NCBI GenBank assembly: GCA_039698075.1 | Contig: JBDKTJ010000187.1 | Span: forward strand, 1-39,231 | Source of the DNA: JAJFVC01 sp039698075 | GTDB taxonomy: Bacteria > Planctomycetota > Planctomycetia > Pirellulales > Thermoguttaceae | Length of the DNA stretch: 39,231 bases | Reading direction: 5' to 3' | In this document: positions 30,582-39,231 of the stretch, piece after piece | Numbering within the stretch: position 1 is the first letter of the stretch | How the letters are laid out: every line of letters starts with the position of its first letter | Notes under the pieces: generated by a model | The model's database searches: none | What the model was told of the DNA's origin: nothing | What the model saw: only the letters and a program-made list of their open reading frames with translations | Program-made: the position numbers and the translations under genes

Positions 30582-33500
30582 GTGTTCAAGAAACGTGTCA
30601 CGCTATGGTTGGGAGTGCTTGTGCTGGGCGGCCTCTGCGCGTCTCGGGCGGCGGGGGGCGACGGTGTTGGCGTTCGGCGGGTAGCGGCGGATGCGTTTCG
30701 AGTCGAATCGGGCTGGCAGCGGGACGACGCCGCGCTGCGCGCTCAAGCTGCGGCCCGCGCCGTTTCCGAAATTGTTCTTCCCGCAGGCTCGTTTGCCGTG
30801 TGGGCGCGATTCGTCGGCCCGCTCCAGCTCACCGCCGGCGAGCAATCGTGGAAGTTGCGGGATGGCGTAAGCGGCCGATGGCGGCGCGTCGGCTCGATCG
30901 TCGGCGGACGATTGCCGTTGGCGGTCGTCGCGTCGGGAGAGGCGGAGTTTCACGAGTTGCTGTTTTCCGCCGACGCCGGCTACGTCCCGCCGGATGATGA
31001 AACCGCCGTGCCGCGGGCCGATGGCCTGTTGCTCGCTTTGGATTTTACCGACGTCGCTCGGCAATCGTGCCGCAATACGATCGCCGACCGAACGCTCCAT
31101 CTCAACCGTTGCAGCCGGCAGGATAGCGGCCCCTGGGGACACGCCTTGCGCACGGGCCGTCACGGCGTCCAGGTGGAGGACGGTCTGACATTTGCCGCCG
31201 CTGCCGAGGCGATGACCGCGATGGCGTGGGTGCGATCGGAGTCGCTTGGCGGCTACCGGGCGATCTTGTTCAAGGGACAACGGACGAGCGAACCGGCGAA
31301 GATCCATTTTCACTTGGGTCTGGCCGACGGCCAGCCGGAGTTCAAGTTCGCCGATGGCAAGGGCGCCTGGGCCGGACTGCTCCGCGGAAAATCGTATTCC
31401 GTGCCCGCCGTCCCACTTGGCTCGTGGAGTCATCTGGCGGCCACGTTCGACAAGGGGACGGTTCGTCTGTATCTCAACGGTCGGCAGGTGGCGTCGCGCA
31501 AGAGTGGTGTTCAACGGTTGATTCCCAACGCGTCCGCTTTGTGCATCGGCGAGGGGCAAAAATCGGACGGACGGCCCGCGTTCGTTTTCTCCGGTTTGAT
31601 CGACGGCGTCAAGGTGTTCTCACGACCGCTGACGAGTGCGGAAGTGTCCGCCGTCTACGAGGCCGGCCGATCGACGCACGTGAACGGCGGCTCACCGCAA
31701 GATCAGCCCGAGTCGATCGAGACGCCGACGTTCGCTCGGAAACTGAAGATCGTCGATCGCTATGAGAAGAATCTGCCCGAGGACACGATCGGCCATGCGA
31801 AAACCACCGCGGCGGTTCGTCCGCACCAGGGCGTGCCGGCGTTGTGGATCAACGATCGCCCGGTGGCGCCGATCGCCATGATTCCCGGCGGGCATTTTCC
31901 ACGCGACGTGTGTCGCGATTTCGCCGCCGCCGGAGTTCACGTCTACAGCCAGATCCTTTGGACCTGGAACGGAATTGTTCGCGAATCCAAAGCCAAGACG
32001 CCGGAAGAGTGCACCGACTGGTGGCTTGGACCGGGCAAGTACGCGTTTGAACGCGTCGATCGCCAAGTGCAGGCGATGATTGCGGCCGATCCGCAGGCGT
32101 ATATCTTCTTGCGATTGAAGCTCGAGCCGCCGGCGTGGTGGGTGCGAGAGAATCCGGAGGAGCTTTCCCAGTATGAGGATGGCCGCCGCGCCCCGCAGTA
32201 TTCGATGGCTTCGGAGAAGTGGGAAGCCACCTACGAACGCATGCTCCGCGATTTGATCGCCCATATCGAGGCGAGTTCGTACGCGGGCCATCTCATCGGC
32301 TATCAGCCCGCCGGCGGTCAGTCCAGCGAATGGTATTGGTATGGCTGCCACAAAGGGTTGATCGACTACAGTCCGGCGGCCTGCAAGCGTTTTGGAAAAT
32401 GGCTGAAGGAGCGATACGCGGGAGACGTGGCTGCCTTGCGCAAGGCGTGGAACGATCAGCAGGTCGACTTCGATACGGCCCGTCCGCCGAGCAACAAGGC
32501 GCGTCAGGCGACCGAGCATCTCTTGTTCCGCGATTCGAGCAAGGTTGGCGCGGTTCTGGATTATCAGCGATTTCTCACAGCCATGACCGTGCACCATATC
32601 ATCAAGAGTTGCCGCATTTGCAAGGAGGCCAGCGGCGGGCGCAAGATTGCAGGCGTCTTTTACGGTTATTCCTTCCCCTATGCCTCAACGGCGACAGGTT
32701 TGTGGAACCTCGGTTTCCTGGGGCTTCAGGAGGTGCTCGACAGCCCTTACGTCGACTTTCTCTGCGCGCCGACCAATTACAGCTATCGTCGCGGCGGCGA
32801 GCCGGGCAATTTCATGTCGGTCTACACCGACAGTTATCAGTTGCATCAAAAGTTGTATTGGGACGAGGTCGACACCCGCACTTGCTATTATCGCGATTTT
32901 TCGCGGTGCAACGTGCGTACGGTGCCTGAAACGCTGGCCGTCCACCAGCGGGCGTTGGGCTACGGCCTGACCAAGGGAACCGCTTTGTGGTGGTTCACGT
33001 TGATGGGCGATCACACGTTCCACGACGATGCGATCATGGAGGACATTGCGCGCAACCAGCGGGCGAGCGTCGCAAGCTTGGCTGTCGACAAATCGCATGT
33101 GCGCGAGATCGCCGTGTTGGTCGACGAGCCGAGCTTCCTGTATATGCGAATGGGCCTCCAGCCGCTCATGGAGCCGCTCACTCGCGACATGCACAGTCAG
33201 TTGGCCACGATGGGCGCGCCGTTCGACATGTATGTGCTCTCCGACATCGCCGACGCGCGCATGCCCGATTACAAGCTCTACGTTTTTCTCAATCCGTTCT
33301 ATCTCACGGACTCGCAACGGGCTGCCATCAAGGCCAAAGTGCGGCGCAACGGCGCGGTGGCCGTGTGGTTTTACGCCCCGGGCTTCATCGCCGAGGACGG
33401 CCGGCTTGACGTTCGCGGAGTGCGCGACCTGACCGGCATTGCCGTCCGAACGGCCGACGAGGAGCGGAAGTTGCATCTGGCGGTTACGAATTTCGACCAC

Positions 33501-33977
33501 CCGATCACGGCAGAAATCGATCGTTCGGATACGTTGGGACAAACCGAGCCCGTGGGGCCCGTGTTTTGGGTCGACGACCCGCAGGCCACGGTCCTCGGCC
33601 GCCTGAGCCCCGACGGCGACGTGGGCATGGCGGTGCGCGATTTCGGCGATTGGCGATCGGTCTACTGCGCATCGCCCATCGTCAACACGAAGTTGTTGCG
33701 CGGCCTGGCGCGCTATGCGGGCGCCCACGTCTACAGCACGACTGACGATACGTTTTTCGCCAACAACAATTACGCGATGATCCATACCGCGTCCACCGGG
33801 CCGAAGGAAATACGACTGCCTCAGCCGCGCGATGTTTATGACGCGCTGACCGGCGAGTTGCTCGGACGCGACATGACATCGATCCGTTTGGAAATCCCTG
33901 AACAGACCACCCGTATTTTCCGGTTGGTCCCGCCGGACCGCCACGACCTGGGGGCAACTGTGGAGGACCGACGATGA
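30582..33977 (+). CDS. Secreted LamG + GH42-like beta-galactosidase family protein
   Basis: A 1131-residue protein with a GTG start at 30582 behind GAGGGG. A signal peptide (1-24, ...GGLCASRAAG) is followed by a beta-rich region, a LamG/concanavalin-like domain at about 145-365 (MTAMAWVRSE, GSWSHLAATFDKGTVRLYLN, FSGLIDGVKVFSRPLT), and a GH42-type catalytic region at about 415-900. E583 in GGQSSEWYWYG is the likely acid/base and E762 in KLYWDEVDTRT the likely nucleophile. A glutamine-amidotransferase-like middle domain (REIAVLVDEPSFLYMRMG) and a C-terminal beta domain follow. It probably cleaves an exogenous beta-galactoside or related glycan outside the cytoplasm, with LamG as binding module. 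Catalytic residues are assigned by context only. Confidence 0.82.
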   Translation: MFKKRVTLWLGVLVLGGLCASRAAGGDGVGVRRVAADAFRVESGWQRDDAALRAQAAARAVSEIVLPAGSFAVWARFVGPLQLTAGEQSWKLRDGVSGRWRRVGSIVGGRLPLAVVASGEAEFHELLFSADAGYVPPDDETAVPRADGLLLALDFTDVARQSCRNTIADRTLHLNRCSRQDSGPWGHALRTGRHGVQVEDGLTFAAAAEAMTAMAWVRSESLGGYRAILFKGQRTSEPAKIHFHLGLADGQPEFKFADGKGAWAGLLRGKSYSVPAVPLGSWSHLAATFDKGTVRLYLNGRQVASRKSGVQRLIPNASALCIGEGQKSDGRPAFVFSGLIDGVKVFSRPLTSAEVSAVYEAGRSTHVNGGSPQDQPESIETPTFARKLKIVDRYEKNLPEDTIGHAKTTAAVRPHQGVPALWINDRPVAPIAMIPGGHFPRDVCRDFAAAGVHVYSQILWTWNGIVRESKAKTPEECTDWWLGPGKYAFERVDRQVQAMIAADPQAYIFLRLKLEPPAWWVRENPEELSQYEDGRRAPQYSMASEKWEATYERMLRDLIAHIEASSYAGHLIGYQPAGGQSSEWYWYGCHKGLIDYSPAACKRFGKWLKERYAGDVAALRKAWNDQQVDFDTARPPSNKARQATEHLLFRDSSKVGAVLDYQRFLTAMTVHHIIKSCRICKEASGGRKIAGVFYGYSFPYASTATGLWNLGFLGLQEVLDSPYVDFLCAPTNYSYRRGGEPGNFMSVYTDSYQLHQKLYWDEVDTRTCYYRDFSRCNVRTVPETLAVHQRALGYGLTKGTALWWFTLMGDHTFHDDAIMEDIARNQRASVASLAVDKSHVREIAVLVDEPSFLYMRMGLQPLMEPLTRDMHSQLATMGAPFDMYVLSDIADARMPDYKLYVFLNPFYLTDSQRAAIKAKVRRNGAVAVWFYAPGFIAEDGRLDVRGVRDLTGIAVRTADEERKLHLAVTNFDHPITAEIDRSDTLGQTEPVGPVFWVDDPQATVLGRLSPDGDVGMAVRDFGDWRSVYCASPIVNTKLLRGLARYAGAHVYSTTDDTFFANNNYAMIHTASTGPKEIRLPQPRDVYDALTGELLGRDMTSIRLEIPEQTTRIFRLVPPDRHDLGATVEDRR

Positions 33978-34112
33978 TGCTGGTTTCATTGCCACGTAGG
34001 GACGGTTTTCGCCTGCCGCGCGAGCCAATGAAAACGCATCATACGGTGGATGCGATTGTGAGTGAGTGTTTTTAGCCGAAGAGACCTTTAGGAAGATTTG
34101 AGGAGCATGAAT

Positions 34113-34874
34113 ATGAGTAATTCTCAGCCGGATTTTGGCTATTTCGACGCGGTCGTCTCGCTGATGCGCAAGGTCGAGACCGAGCAGCGCAAAAACATCG
34201 AAAAGGCGGCCGATCTGATGGTCGAGGCCATTCGCGACGACCGGTTGATCCACGTGTACGGCGGCGGCGGGCACACGACGCTCGTGATGGGCGAAATGTT
34301 CTTCCGCGCCGGCGGGCTGGCGAACATCAATCCGATCATGGAAACCGGCCTGTCGGTGTTCAATCAGGCGCTGAAATATCTCGAATTGGAGCGGTGCGTC
34401 AACTACGGACGCAGCATCGTGAAATATTACCGCCTTCAGCCGGGCGATTTGTTGATCATTTTCCATAACATCGGAATCAACGCGGCGACCATCGACGCGG
34501 CGATGGAGGCCAAGGATTGCGGCGCCAAGATCGTGGCCGTCAGCTCGTCCCTGTGGCAGCAAAAAATGCCGCCCGACCATTTCATCCGCCATCCGAGCAA
34601 GAAGAATTTGTTCGACTTGGCCGACGTGTGCATCGATGATTACAACGAAGTGGGCGACTGCGCCGTCCGCGTGCCCGGCTTCGACACGCCGATCGCGCCG
34701 AGCTCCAACATCATCGACTTTTTCATCGCGCACCTTTTGGAAATTGAAACAGTGCGGCGTTGCGTGGAACAAGGAATTCAGCCGCCGATGTGGCGCAGCG
34801 CCAACGCGCCGGGCGGAGACGCCTTTAACGCCAAATACGTGGCGAAGTATTCGCCGAGAGTCAAGAGCTTGTGA
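34113..34874 (+). CDS. SIS-domain sugar-phosphate binding protein (UPF0309-like)
   Basis: A 253-residue protein. AGGAG at 34101-34105 gives ideal spacing to ATG 34113; ATG 34107 and TTG 34098 are alternatives. The SIS fold is visible: IHVYGGGGHTTLVMGEMFFR (phosphate loop), GDLLIIFHNIGINAATIDAA, CGAKIVAVSSSLWQ, and the C-terminal WRSANAPGGDAFNAKYVAKY typical of UPF0309 proteins. SIS proteins isomerise or bind phosphosugars, often amino sugars. In this locus it may handle a phosphorylated product of the glycan attacked by the upstream hydrolases. The 135-bp gap before it holds no obvious terminator. Confidence 0.85.
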   Translation: MSNSQPDFGYFDAVVSLMRKVETEQRKNIEKAADLMVEAIRDDRLIHVYGGGGHTTLVMGEMFFRAGGLANINPIMETGLSVFNQALKYLELERCVNYGRSIVKYYRLQPGDLLIIFHNIGINAATIDAAMEAKDCGAKIVAVSSSLWQQKMPPDHFIRHPSKKNLFDLADVCIDDYNEVGDCAVRVPGFDTPIAPSSNIIDFFIAHLLEIETVRRCVEQGIQPPMWRSANAPGGDAFNAKYVAKYSPRVKSL

Positions 34875-34875
34875 T

Positions 34876-34885
34876 GTTGTTATGG
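34876..34885 (+). promoter_or_regulatory. Related site upstream of the XylR-like gene
   Basis: GTTGTTATGG directly follows the SIS stop codon and matches the first eight bases of the motif seen at 28002 and 36347. With the next bases it forms GTTG...CAAC. It is weaker than the paired sites. Confidence 0.3.
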
Positions 34886-34941
34886 CAACCCTTTGTCCTC
34901 CAACTGCGAAATCGGCGGGTTCTTGGCAAGGAGGCTTTGTG

Positions 34942-36105
34942 ATGTCGTCAGTAGAACGATCCGCGTCGCGTCATGTGGCCATGTTGGTCGACGCTCGCGG
35001 TGTCTATGCTCGGGAACTGGTCCGCGGCATCGTGCGGTATGCTTCGGAACGCGCGGGTTGGGTGACTTGTGATATGTCGCAAACGGCCGGACGCCGGTTG
35101 GCCGCTCAACTGACGGATTGGCAAACGGACGGTGTTTTGGCCGGGGTGGACGACAGCGGTGTGGCGAAGACGATTCTCAACTCGGGCATTCCGGCGGTGG
35201 ACCTGCGCGGGACTCTGCTCAACGCCGGTTTTCCCACGGTTCGCTCGGATGACGAGGCCGTCGCGCAATTGGCGATCGAACATCTAGTTAATCGCGGTTT
35301 TCGGCAGCTCGGCTACATCGCCATTCCCAACGACAGTTGCGTGCCGACGACCGACGCGTTCGCCCGGCAGTTTTTGGCCGCGGCCGCGGCCGCTGAGATT
35401 TCGGCCAGCGTGTTCCGGGTGCGAAGCGGAGAGCCCGCCTCCGCCCGGCAGACGCGATTGACCCGATGGGTCGCGTCGTTGCCCAAGCCGGTCGGGATCG
35501 TGGCCGGCGACGATGTGCACGGCGTTTTGGCGCTGGAATGCTGCCATCGTGTCGGCGTGGCCGTGCCTGAGATGGCGGCGGTGTTGGGCATCGGCAATGA
35601 CGATTGCTTGTGCAGCCTGTCGTCGCCGTCGCTTTCGAGCATCGACCTGAACCCGCAGCGAATCGGTTACGACGCCGCCGGCTTGCTCGACCGCATGATC
35701 GACGGCGAGTCCGTCGATGCGAGGGACGTCCTGGTCGAGCCGCGCGGCGTCGTAACGCGCGTCTCAACCGATGTGCTTGCCGCGGAGGATTCGACGGTGA
35801 CTCGGGCCGTGGAGTTCATTCGCCGTCGCGCGTGCAGCCGGATCGGCGTGAACGACGTGGCCAATCATGTGAAAATGTCGAAAACCACCTTGGAGTCGCG
35901 GTTCAATCGCGTTCTGGGGCGAACGGTCTATCAAGAGATTCGACGCGTTCAAATCGAGCGCGTGAAAGAGCTGTTGGTCACGACGGATGCCCCGTTGAAG
36001 CAAATTGCCGCACAGACCGGTTTCTGTTACGAGGAGTATCTGATGCGGGTATTTCGCCGCGTGACGGGCGAAACGATGACCCAATATCGCCGGCGGTTGA
36101 AATGA
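34942..36105 (+). CDS. XylR-like AraC-family transcription regulator
   Basis: A 387-residue regulator starting at ATG 34942 with AAGGAGG 7 bp upstream. Residues 10-275 form a LacI/PBP-like sensor (HVAMLVDARGVYARELVRGI, AGVDDSGVAKTIL, FRQLGYIAIPND, VGIVAGDDVHGVLAL). Residues 285-387 are an AraC double HTH (VEFIRRRACSRIGVNDVANH, then RVQIERVKELLVTTD, and FRRVTGETMTQYRRRLK). This domain order is that of E. coli XylR and of many Planctomycete sugar regulators. It is the last gene of the presumed operon and likely activates it on binding a sugar. The locus thus has two sugar-type regulators, one of each architecture. Confidence 0.93.
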   Translation: MSSVERSASRHVAMLVDARGVYARELVRGIVRYASERAGWVTCDMSQTAGRRLAAQLTDWQTDGVLAGVDDSGVAKTILNSGIPAVDLRGTLLNAGFPTVRSDDEAVAQLAIEHLVNRGFRQLGYIAIPNDSCVPTTDAFARQFLAAAAAAEISASVFRVRSGEPASARQTRLTRWVASLPKPVGIVAGDDVHGVLALECCHRVGVAVPEMAAVLGIGNDDCLCSLSSPSLSSIDLNPQRIGYDAAGLLDRMIDGESVDARDVLVEPRGVVTRVSTDVLAAEDSTVTRAVEFIRRRACSRIGVNDVANHVKMSKTTLESRFNRVLGRTVYQEIRRVQIERVKELLVTTDAPLKQIAAQTGFCYEEYLMRVFRRVTGETMTQYRRRLK

Positions 36106-36106
36106 G

Positions 36107-36356
36107 ACTATAACAATGGACCCGGGGGCGGGAGGTTTTGGTCAAAAGTATAGGTTGTTTGTTCGATGTTTCAGAGTTTTATCGTGGCGTTGTTTTTCGG
36201 GGGCGTGGATAATGAGGTCAGGAATCGGGGAAGTGCAAAAACAACGATGGGCAGGTGTTTTTGCAAAAAGGCCGTGGCGATGGGCTTGTCGGTTGGCTTT
36301 GCGGGGCTGGTGCGGGGGCTGTCATGCTTTTCTGACAAGCGTCGCGGTTGTTATAG
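36107..36356. promoter_or_regulatory. Inverted motif pair and stems before the giant surface protein gene
   Basis: CTATAACAA (36108-36116, as ACTATAACAAT from 36107) and its reverse complement TTGTTATAG (36348-36356) bracket the intergenic region. Between them TGCAAAAAC (36234-36242) pairs with GTTTTTGCA (36257-36265), and GCTTGTC (36284-36290) with GACAAGC (36334-36340). TGTTATAGG may also be an extended -10 about 47 bp before the start codon. No gene is supported in 36106-36403. Confidence 0.45.
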
Positions 36357-36403
36357 GACGTTTGTTCGCGTTTTCTTTTCCAAGATTTTGGGAGGGTTGC
36401 ACA

Positions 36404-39231
36404 ATGAGATTGGCTTCGAGGAGATTTGGACTTGCGCTTTCGCTCGGGGTGATGGCGCTAGGGTTCGCCCAAGTGGCGAATGCCGCCACCACCTGGTATC
36501 AGTGGACCGGTGCGACGGACTCCGATCTAACCAAATCCACGAACTGGGCGAGCGGCAGAGGCCCGGCTCTGTTCAACGGCACGTACACCCTCACTCGCCT
36601 GTATGTTACCACGACACAGGCCAGCGGCAACAAGGCTCCGTTGATCTACACGGCGGATCAAGGTCACACCACGTATTCCACGACCGATCCCAGAGCTTTC
36701 TATGTTCAATTGGGCGAGATGCAAATCAACGGCGGCACCCTCGAGACGTGTGGTGGCGTGAACCCTGATGCCATCGGGTATAATAGCTATGCAGCCACCT
36801 TGACCATCAACGGGGGAAACTACCTCAACACGGGTGGAACGGCCTCCAATGGCTTCAATGTGCATTATTCCGGCACCGGAGACTCGACGCTCAACATTCA
36901 GAACGGCTCTTTCGCAGCCAACTATATAGCTTTCAACGCAAGTGCGAAGAATGCGCCCAGCTCGAGCGGTAATGCAACCATCAACCTGGACGGTGGCGTT
37001 TTTGAAACCGGAAGTATTTACGAAGTGGCCAACGCTACGAGCACGATGGTTTCCACCCTCAACTTCAACGGCGGCACCTTCAAGGTCCGCGTTGCAGGTG
37101 GGACGCTCAGTGTGATCGATCACGCCTACGTCAAGACGGGCGGGGCGATCATCGACACCAATTCCTTGGACTATACCATCAACCAGAACCTCGAGGACGG
37201 CACCAGCGGCGCCGGCACCAATGGATTGACCAAGTTGGGCCAAGGCACGCTTTTCCTCTCCGGTACGAACACCTACGCCGGCGGCACCAAGGTGCAGGCG
37301 GGCGCTCTGGCGGTGGCCAGCTTCAGCGCTCTGCCGGATTATAACACCGCCGGCAAAGTGATCGTCAGCAGCGGCGCCACCTTGGCGGTGACCGGTGAAA
37401 GCGATTTCGACACCTTGCGAACCAGCGCGGTGACGTTTGAAAGCGGTTCGTACATTGGTTTCGGGGTTTCAGCCGGCAGCAGCACGGTCTGTTCCACCAA
37501 TCTGACCAATCTTCCTGCGGGATTGGCGAAAGTGGGCCTCGGCACGCTGACTCTCAGCGGCACGAACACCTATACCGGCGGCACCCGCGTGATCGCCGGC
37601 AATCTGACGGTTGCCAACCTCAATGCCCTGCCGGACTACAACACGGCTGGCAAGGTCTCGGTCGACACCGGCGCGACCCTGGCGGTCACCAACGCCAGCG
37701 ATTTCAACGCCTTGCGGTCGAGCGCCGCCACGTTCGGTGTGGGCTCGTCGATCGGCATCGACACGACCCTAAGCGGCAACGTCGTCTGCTCCAATATTGC
37801 CAGCCTCCCGACCGACGCGATCTTCGCAAAACTCGGAACTGGCAAACTGACGCTTGCCGGTTCCAACACCTACACCAACGCAACCCAGGTTTTGGGCGGC
37901 ACTTTGTCCTACGGCGCGAACAATGCGGCTTCTTCCGCCAGCGACGTGACGATCAATGGCGGCGTACTTGCTCTGAATTCTTTCAGCGGCACCGTTGGCT
38001 CGGTCACGCTGACCAGAGGAACCATCAGTGGCACGGGAACGCTGACCAGCACGTCGGGTTTCTCGGTTCAGAATGGCGTCGTTGCGGCCAATTTGGTGGG
38101 CAACGTGGGCCTAACCCAAGTCGGTGACGCCCTCATTCCCACCAACTTCACGGGCACGATCCTCAGCGGCGTCAACACCTACACCGGCGGCACTCACGTC
38201 GTAGCCGGCGCCTTGACGGTCACCAGCCTCAACGCCCTGCCGGAGTACAACACGGCCGGAAAAGTCACCGTCGACAGCGGCGCGGTCCTGGCGGCTGCCA
38301 ACGCCAGCGATTTCGACACCTTGCGCGCCAGCGCGGTGACCTTTAACACCGGCTCGTACATTGGTATCGACACCACCAACGGCAACGTCACCTATTCCGC
38401 CAACCTGGCCAGTCTTCCTGCTGGCTTCGCAAAGACGGGAACGGGCATGCTAACCTTGAGCGGCACCAATACCTACTCGGGCGTCACTGACATCAAGGGC
38501 GGTATCCTGTCGGTAACGAGTCTGAACGCCTTGTCCGGCTACAATACCGCCGGTCAGGTGACAGTTCGGGGCTACGCGGTGCTGGCTGTCACCAACCTTG
38601 CCGACTTCCAGACGTTGAATAGCACCACCACCAACGCCGTAACGTTCGAAAAAACCGCATGCCTCGGTTTTGACACGACCTATGGCGACATCACCTTGTC
38701 CGACCCCATCACCGCCGTAACCTCTACTTACGGTATTGGGTTTGCAAAGGTGGGCACGGGCACGTTGACCTTCAACGCCGCCAACACCTATCTGTACCAA
38801 ACCAACGTTGCTGGCGGCACGTTGAAGTACGGTGTAGACAATGCGATTTATACCGGCATCGTGAATGTCAATAACGGCGCCGAAATCGCCATGGGCGCCC
38901 ACACCGACAGCGTCGGAACGGTGAACGTGAACGACGGACGCATCACCGGCACGGGAACGCTAACGAGCACGGTGGGCTTTAATGTCAGAAACGGCTCCAT
39001 TAGCGTCAATTTGGCCGGCGACGTCGCGATGACCAAGACCGTTAGCACGGCGACCATGACCCTTAGCGGCACGAACAGCTACACCGGCGGCACCAATATC
39101 AACACCGGTTGCCTGACGGTTACCACGCTGGGCGCCTTGCCCGACTATGGCACCGCCGGCAAAGTGGTGGTCGCCGATGGCGCCGTGCTGGCCGCCACCA
39201 ACGCCAGCGACTTCGATACCTTGCGAGCCAG
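36404..39231 (+). CDS. Giant secreted beta-strand-repeat (autotransporter-associated) protein, partial
   Basis: The frame is open from ATG 36404 (GGAGG 8 bp upstream) to the window end, 942 codons. A signal peptide (MRLASRRFGLALSLGVMALG, cleavage near ANA-A at 27-28) leads into a domain rich in Gly, Thr, Asn and Ser with few charged residues. From residue 275 it consists of repeats of about 100 residues beginning with K-x-G-x-GTLTLSGTNTYTGGT and continuing with ALPDYNTAGKV and ASDFDTLRASAVTF. This is the autotransporter-associated beta-strand repeat (PATR) type, which folds as a right-handed beta-helix. Planctomycete members usually end in a PEP-CTERM anchor; the C-terminus is not visible here. 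It is likely a cell-surface adhesin or matrix protein. Confidence 0.9.
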   Translation, partial: MRLASRRFGLALSLGVMALGFAQVANAATTWYQWTGATDSDLTKSTNWASGRGPALFNGTYTLTRLYVTTTQASGNKAPLIYTADQGHTTYSTTDPRAFYVQLGEMQINGGTLETCGGVNPDAIGYNSYAATLTINGGNYLNTGGTASNGFNVHYSGTGDSTLNIQNGSFAANYIAFNASAKNAPSSSGNATINLDGGVFETGSIYEVANATSTMVSTLNFNGGTFKVRVAGGTLSVIDHAYVKTGGAIIDTNSLDYTINQNLEDGTSGAGTNGLTKLGQGTLFLSGTNTYAGGTKVQAGALAVASFSALPDYNTAGKVIVSSGATLAVTGESDFDTLRTSAVTFESGSYIGFGVSAGSSTVCSTNLTNLPAGLAKVGLGTLTLSGTNTYTGGTRVIAGNLTVANLNALPDYNTAGKVSVDTGATLAVTNASDFNALRSSAATFGVGSSIGIDTTLSGNVVCSNIASLPTDAIFAKLGTGKLTLAGSNTYTNATQVLGGTLSYGANNAASSASDVTINGGVLALNSFSGTVGSVTLTRGTISGTGTLTSTSGFSVQNGVVAANLVGNVGLTQVGDALIPTNFTGTILSGVNTYTGGTHVVAGALTVTSLNALPEYNTAGKVTVDSGAVLAAANASDFDTLRASAVTFNTGSYIGIDTTNGNVTYSANLASLPAGFAKTGTGMLTLSGTNTYSGVTDIKGGILSVTSLNALSGYNTAGQVTVRGYAVLAVTNLADFQTLNSTTTNAVTFEKTACLGFDTTYGDITLSDPITAVTSTYGIGFAKVGTGTLTFNAANTYLYQTNVAGGTLKYGVDNAIYTGIVNVNNGAEIAMGAHTDSVGTVNVNDGRITGTGTLTSTVGFNVRNGSISVNLAGDVAMTKTVSTATMTLSGTNSYTGGTNINTGCLTVTTLGALPDYGTAGKVVVADGAVLAATNASDFDTLRA
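37226..39231 (+). repeat. Coding tandem repeats with an A-A-B higher-order pattern
   Basis: Units begin at 37226, 37523, 37823, 38111, 38426, 38741 and 39029, giving lengths 297, 300, 288, 315, 315, 288. The two 288-nt units (37823 and 38741) share a different second half (GGTLSYGANNA / GGTLKYGVDNA, then SGTGTLTS / TGTGTLTS), so the order is A A B A A B A. The higher-order period is about 885-918 nt. Confidence 0.8.

Noticed and set aside
36166..36768. Plus-strand open frame of 200 codons before the surface protein
   Set aside because: It overlaps the signal peptide region of the real gene in another frame and covers the stems and motif sites of the intergenic region.
37226..39231. CRISPR-like regular repeats
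   Set aside because: The period is about 300 nt, the repeats are divergent and stay in one open reading frame, so they are protein repeats.

Overview
The window looks like chromosome of a planctomycete. The basis is gene content (Planctomycete-type DUF3987/integrase cargo, HU with an N-terminal extension, OprP-type porin next to a Cys-rich secreted protein, XylR-like and GntR-LacI hybrid regulators, a giant beta-strand-repeat surface protein), high GC codon use and frequent missing Shine-Dalgarno sites. This taxonomic call is an inference; no rRNA gene is present.

Layout. (1) 1-4876: right part of an integrative element: two small overlapping HTH genes, a zinc-finger/TOPRIM primase-like gene, a DUF3987 ATPase and a tyrosine integrase, integrated at the 3' end of a tRNA-Glu(CTC) gene (4839-4911, minus). 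The left end is outside the window. (2) 4912-10423: housekeeping genes: NarL-type response regulator, minimal zinc metallopeptidase, DUF4405-type membrane protein, biotin-protein ligase (birA), LpxH-like phosphoesterase, cardiolipin synthase. (3) 10424-14409: HU protein, a candidate structured RNA, first copy of a structured dispersed repeat, small membrane protein, porin and Cys-rich secreted protein. (4) 14439-22603 (minus): a seven-gene operon, led by an HTH-PTS EIIA protein, that encodes a complete hydrogenase-4-like membrane complex (HyfB, C, E, F, G, I-like). All iron-sulfur ligands of the small subunit are kept, but both Ni-binding CxxC motifs of the large subunit are lost. It is therefore best read as an energy-converting hydrogenase-related (Ehr) complex, not a hydrogenase. 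(5) 22838-27834: gatB, SAM hydroxide adenosyltransferase (DUF62), bioA, and an MFS transporter on the opposite strand. (6) 28102-39231: a carbohydrate locus: GntR-LacI hybrid regulator, TIM-barrel hydrolase-like protein, secreted LamG + GH42-like protein, SIS sugar-phosphate protein, XylR-like regulator, then a very large secreted beta-strand-repeat protein that runs off the window.

The observations I consider most worth following are: a 77-78 nt repeat present twice (11484 and 29256) whose differences preserve base pairing; an A/T-rich motif RTTGTTATA that occurs in inverted pairs around the promoters of the GntR-LacI gene and of the giant surface protein, tying them into one predicted regulon; the Ehr operon headed by an EIIA-type sensor; an RNA leader in the integrative element that pairs with its own ribosome binding site; and a nested 81-nt stem downstream of HU. 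No wholly new enzyme system is proven by the sequence alone.
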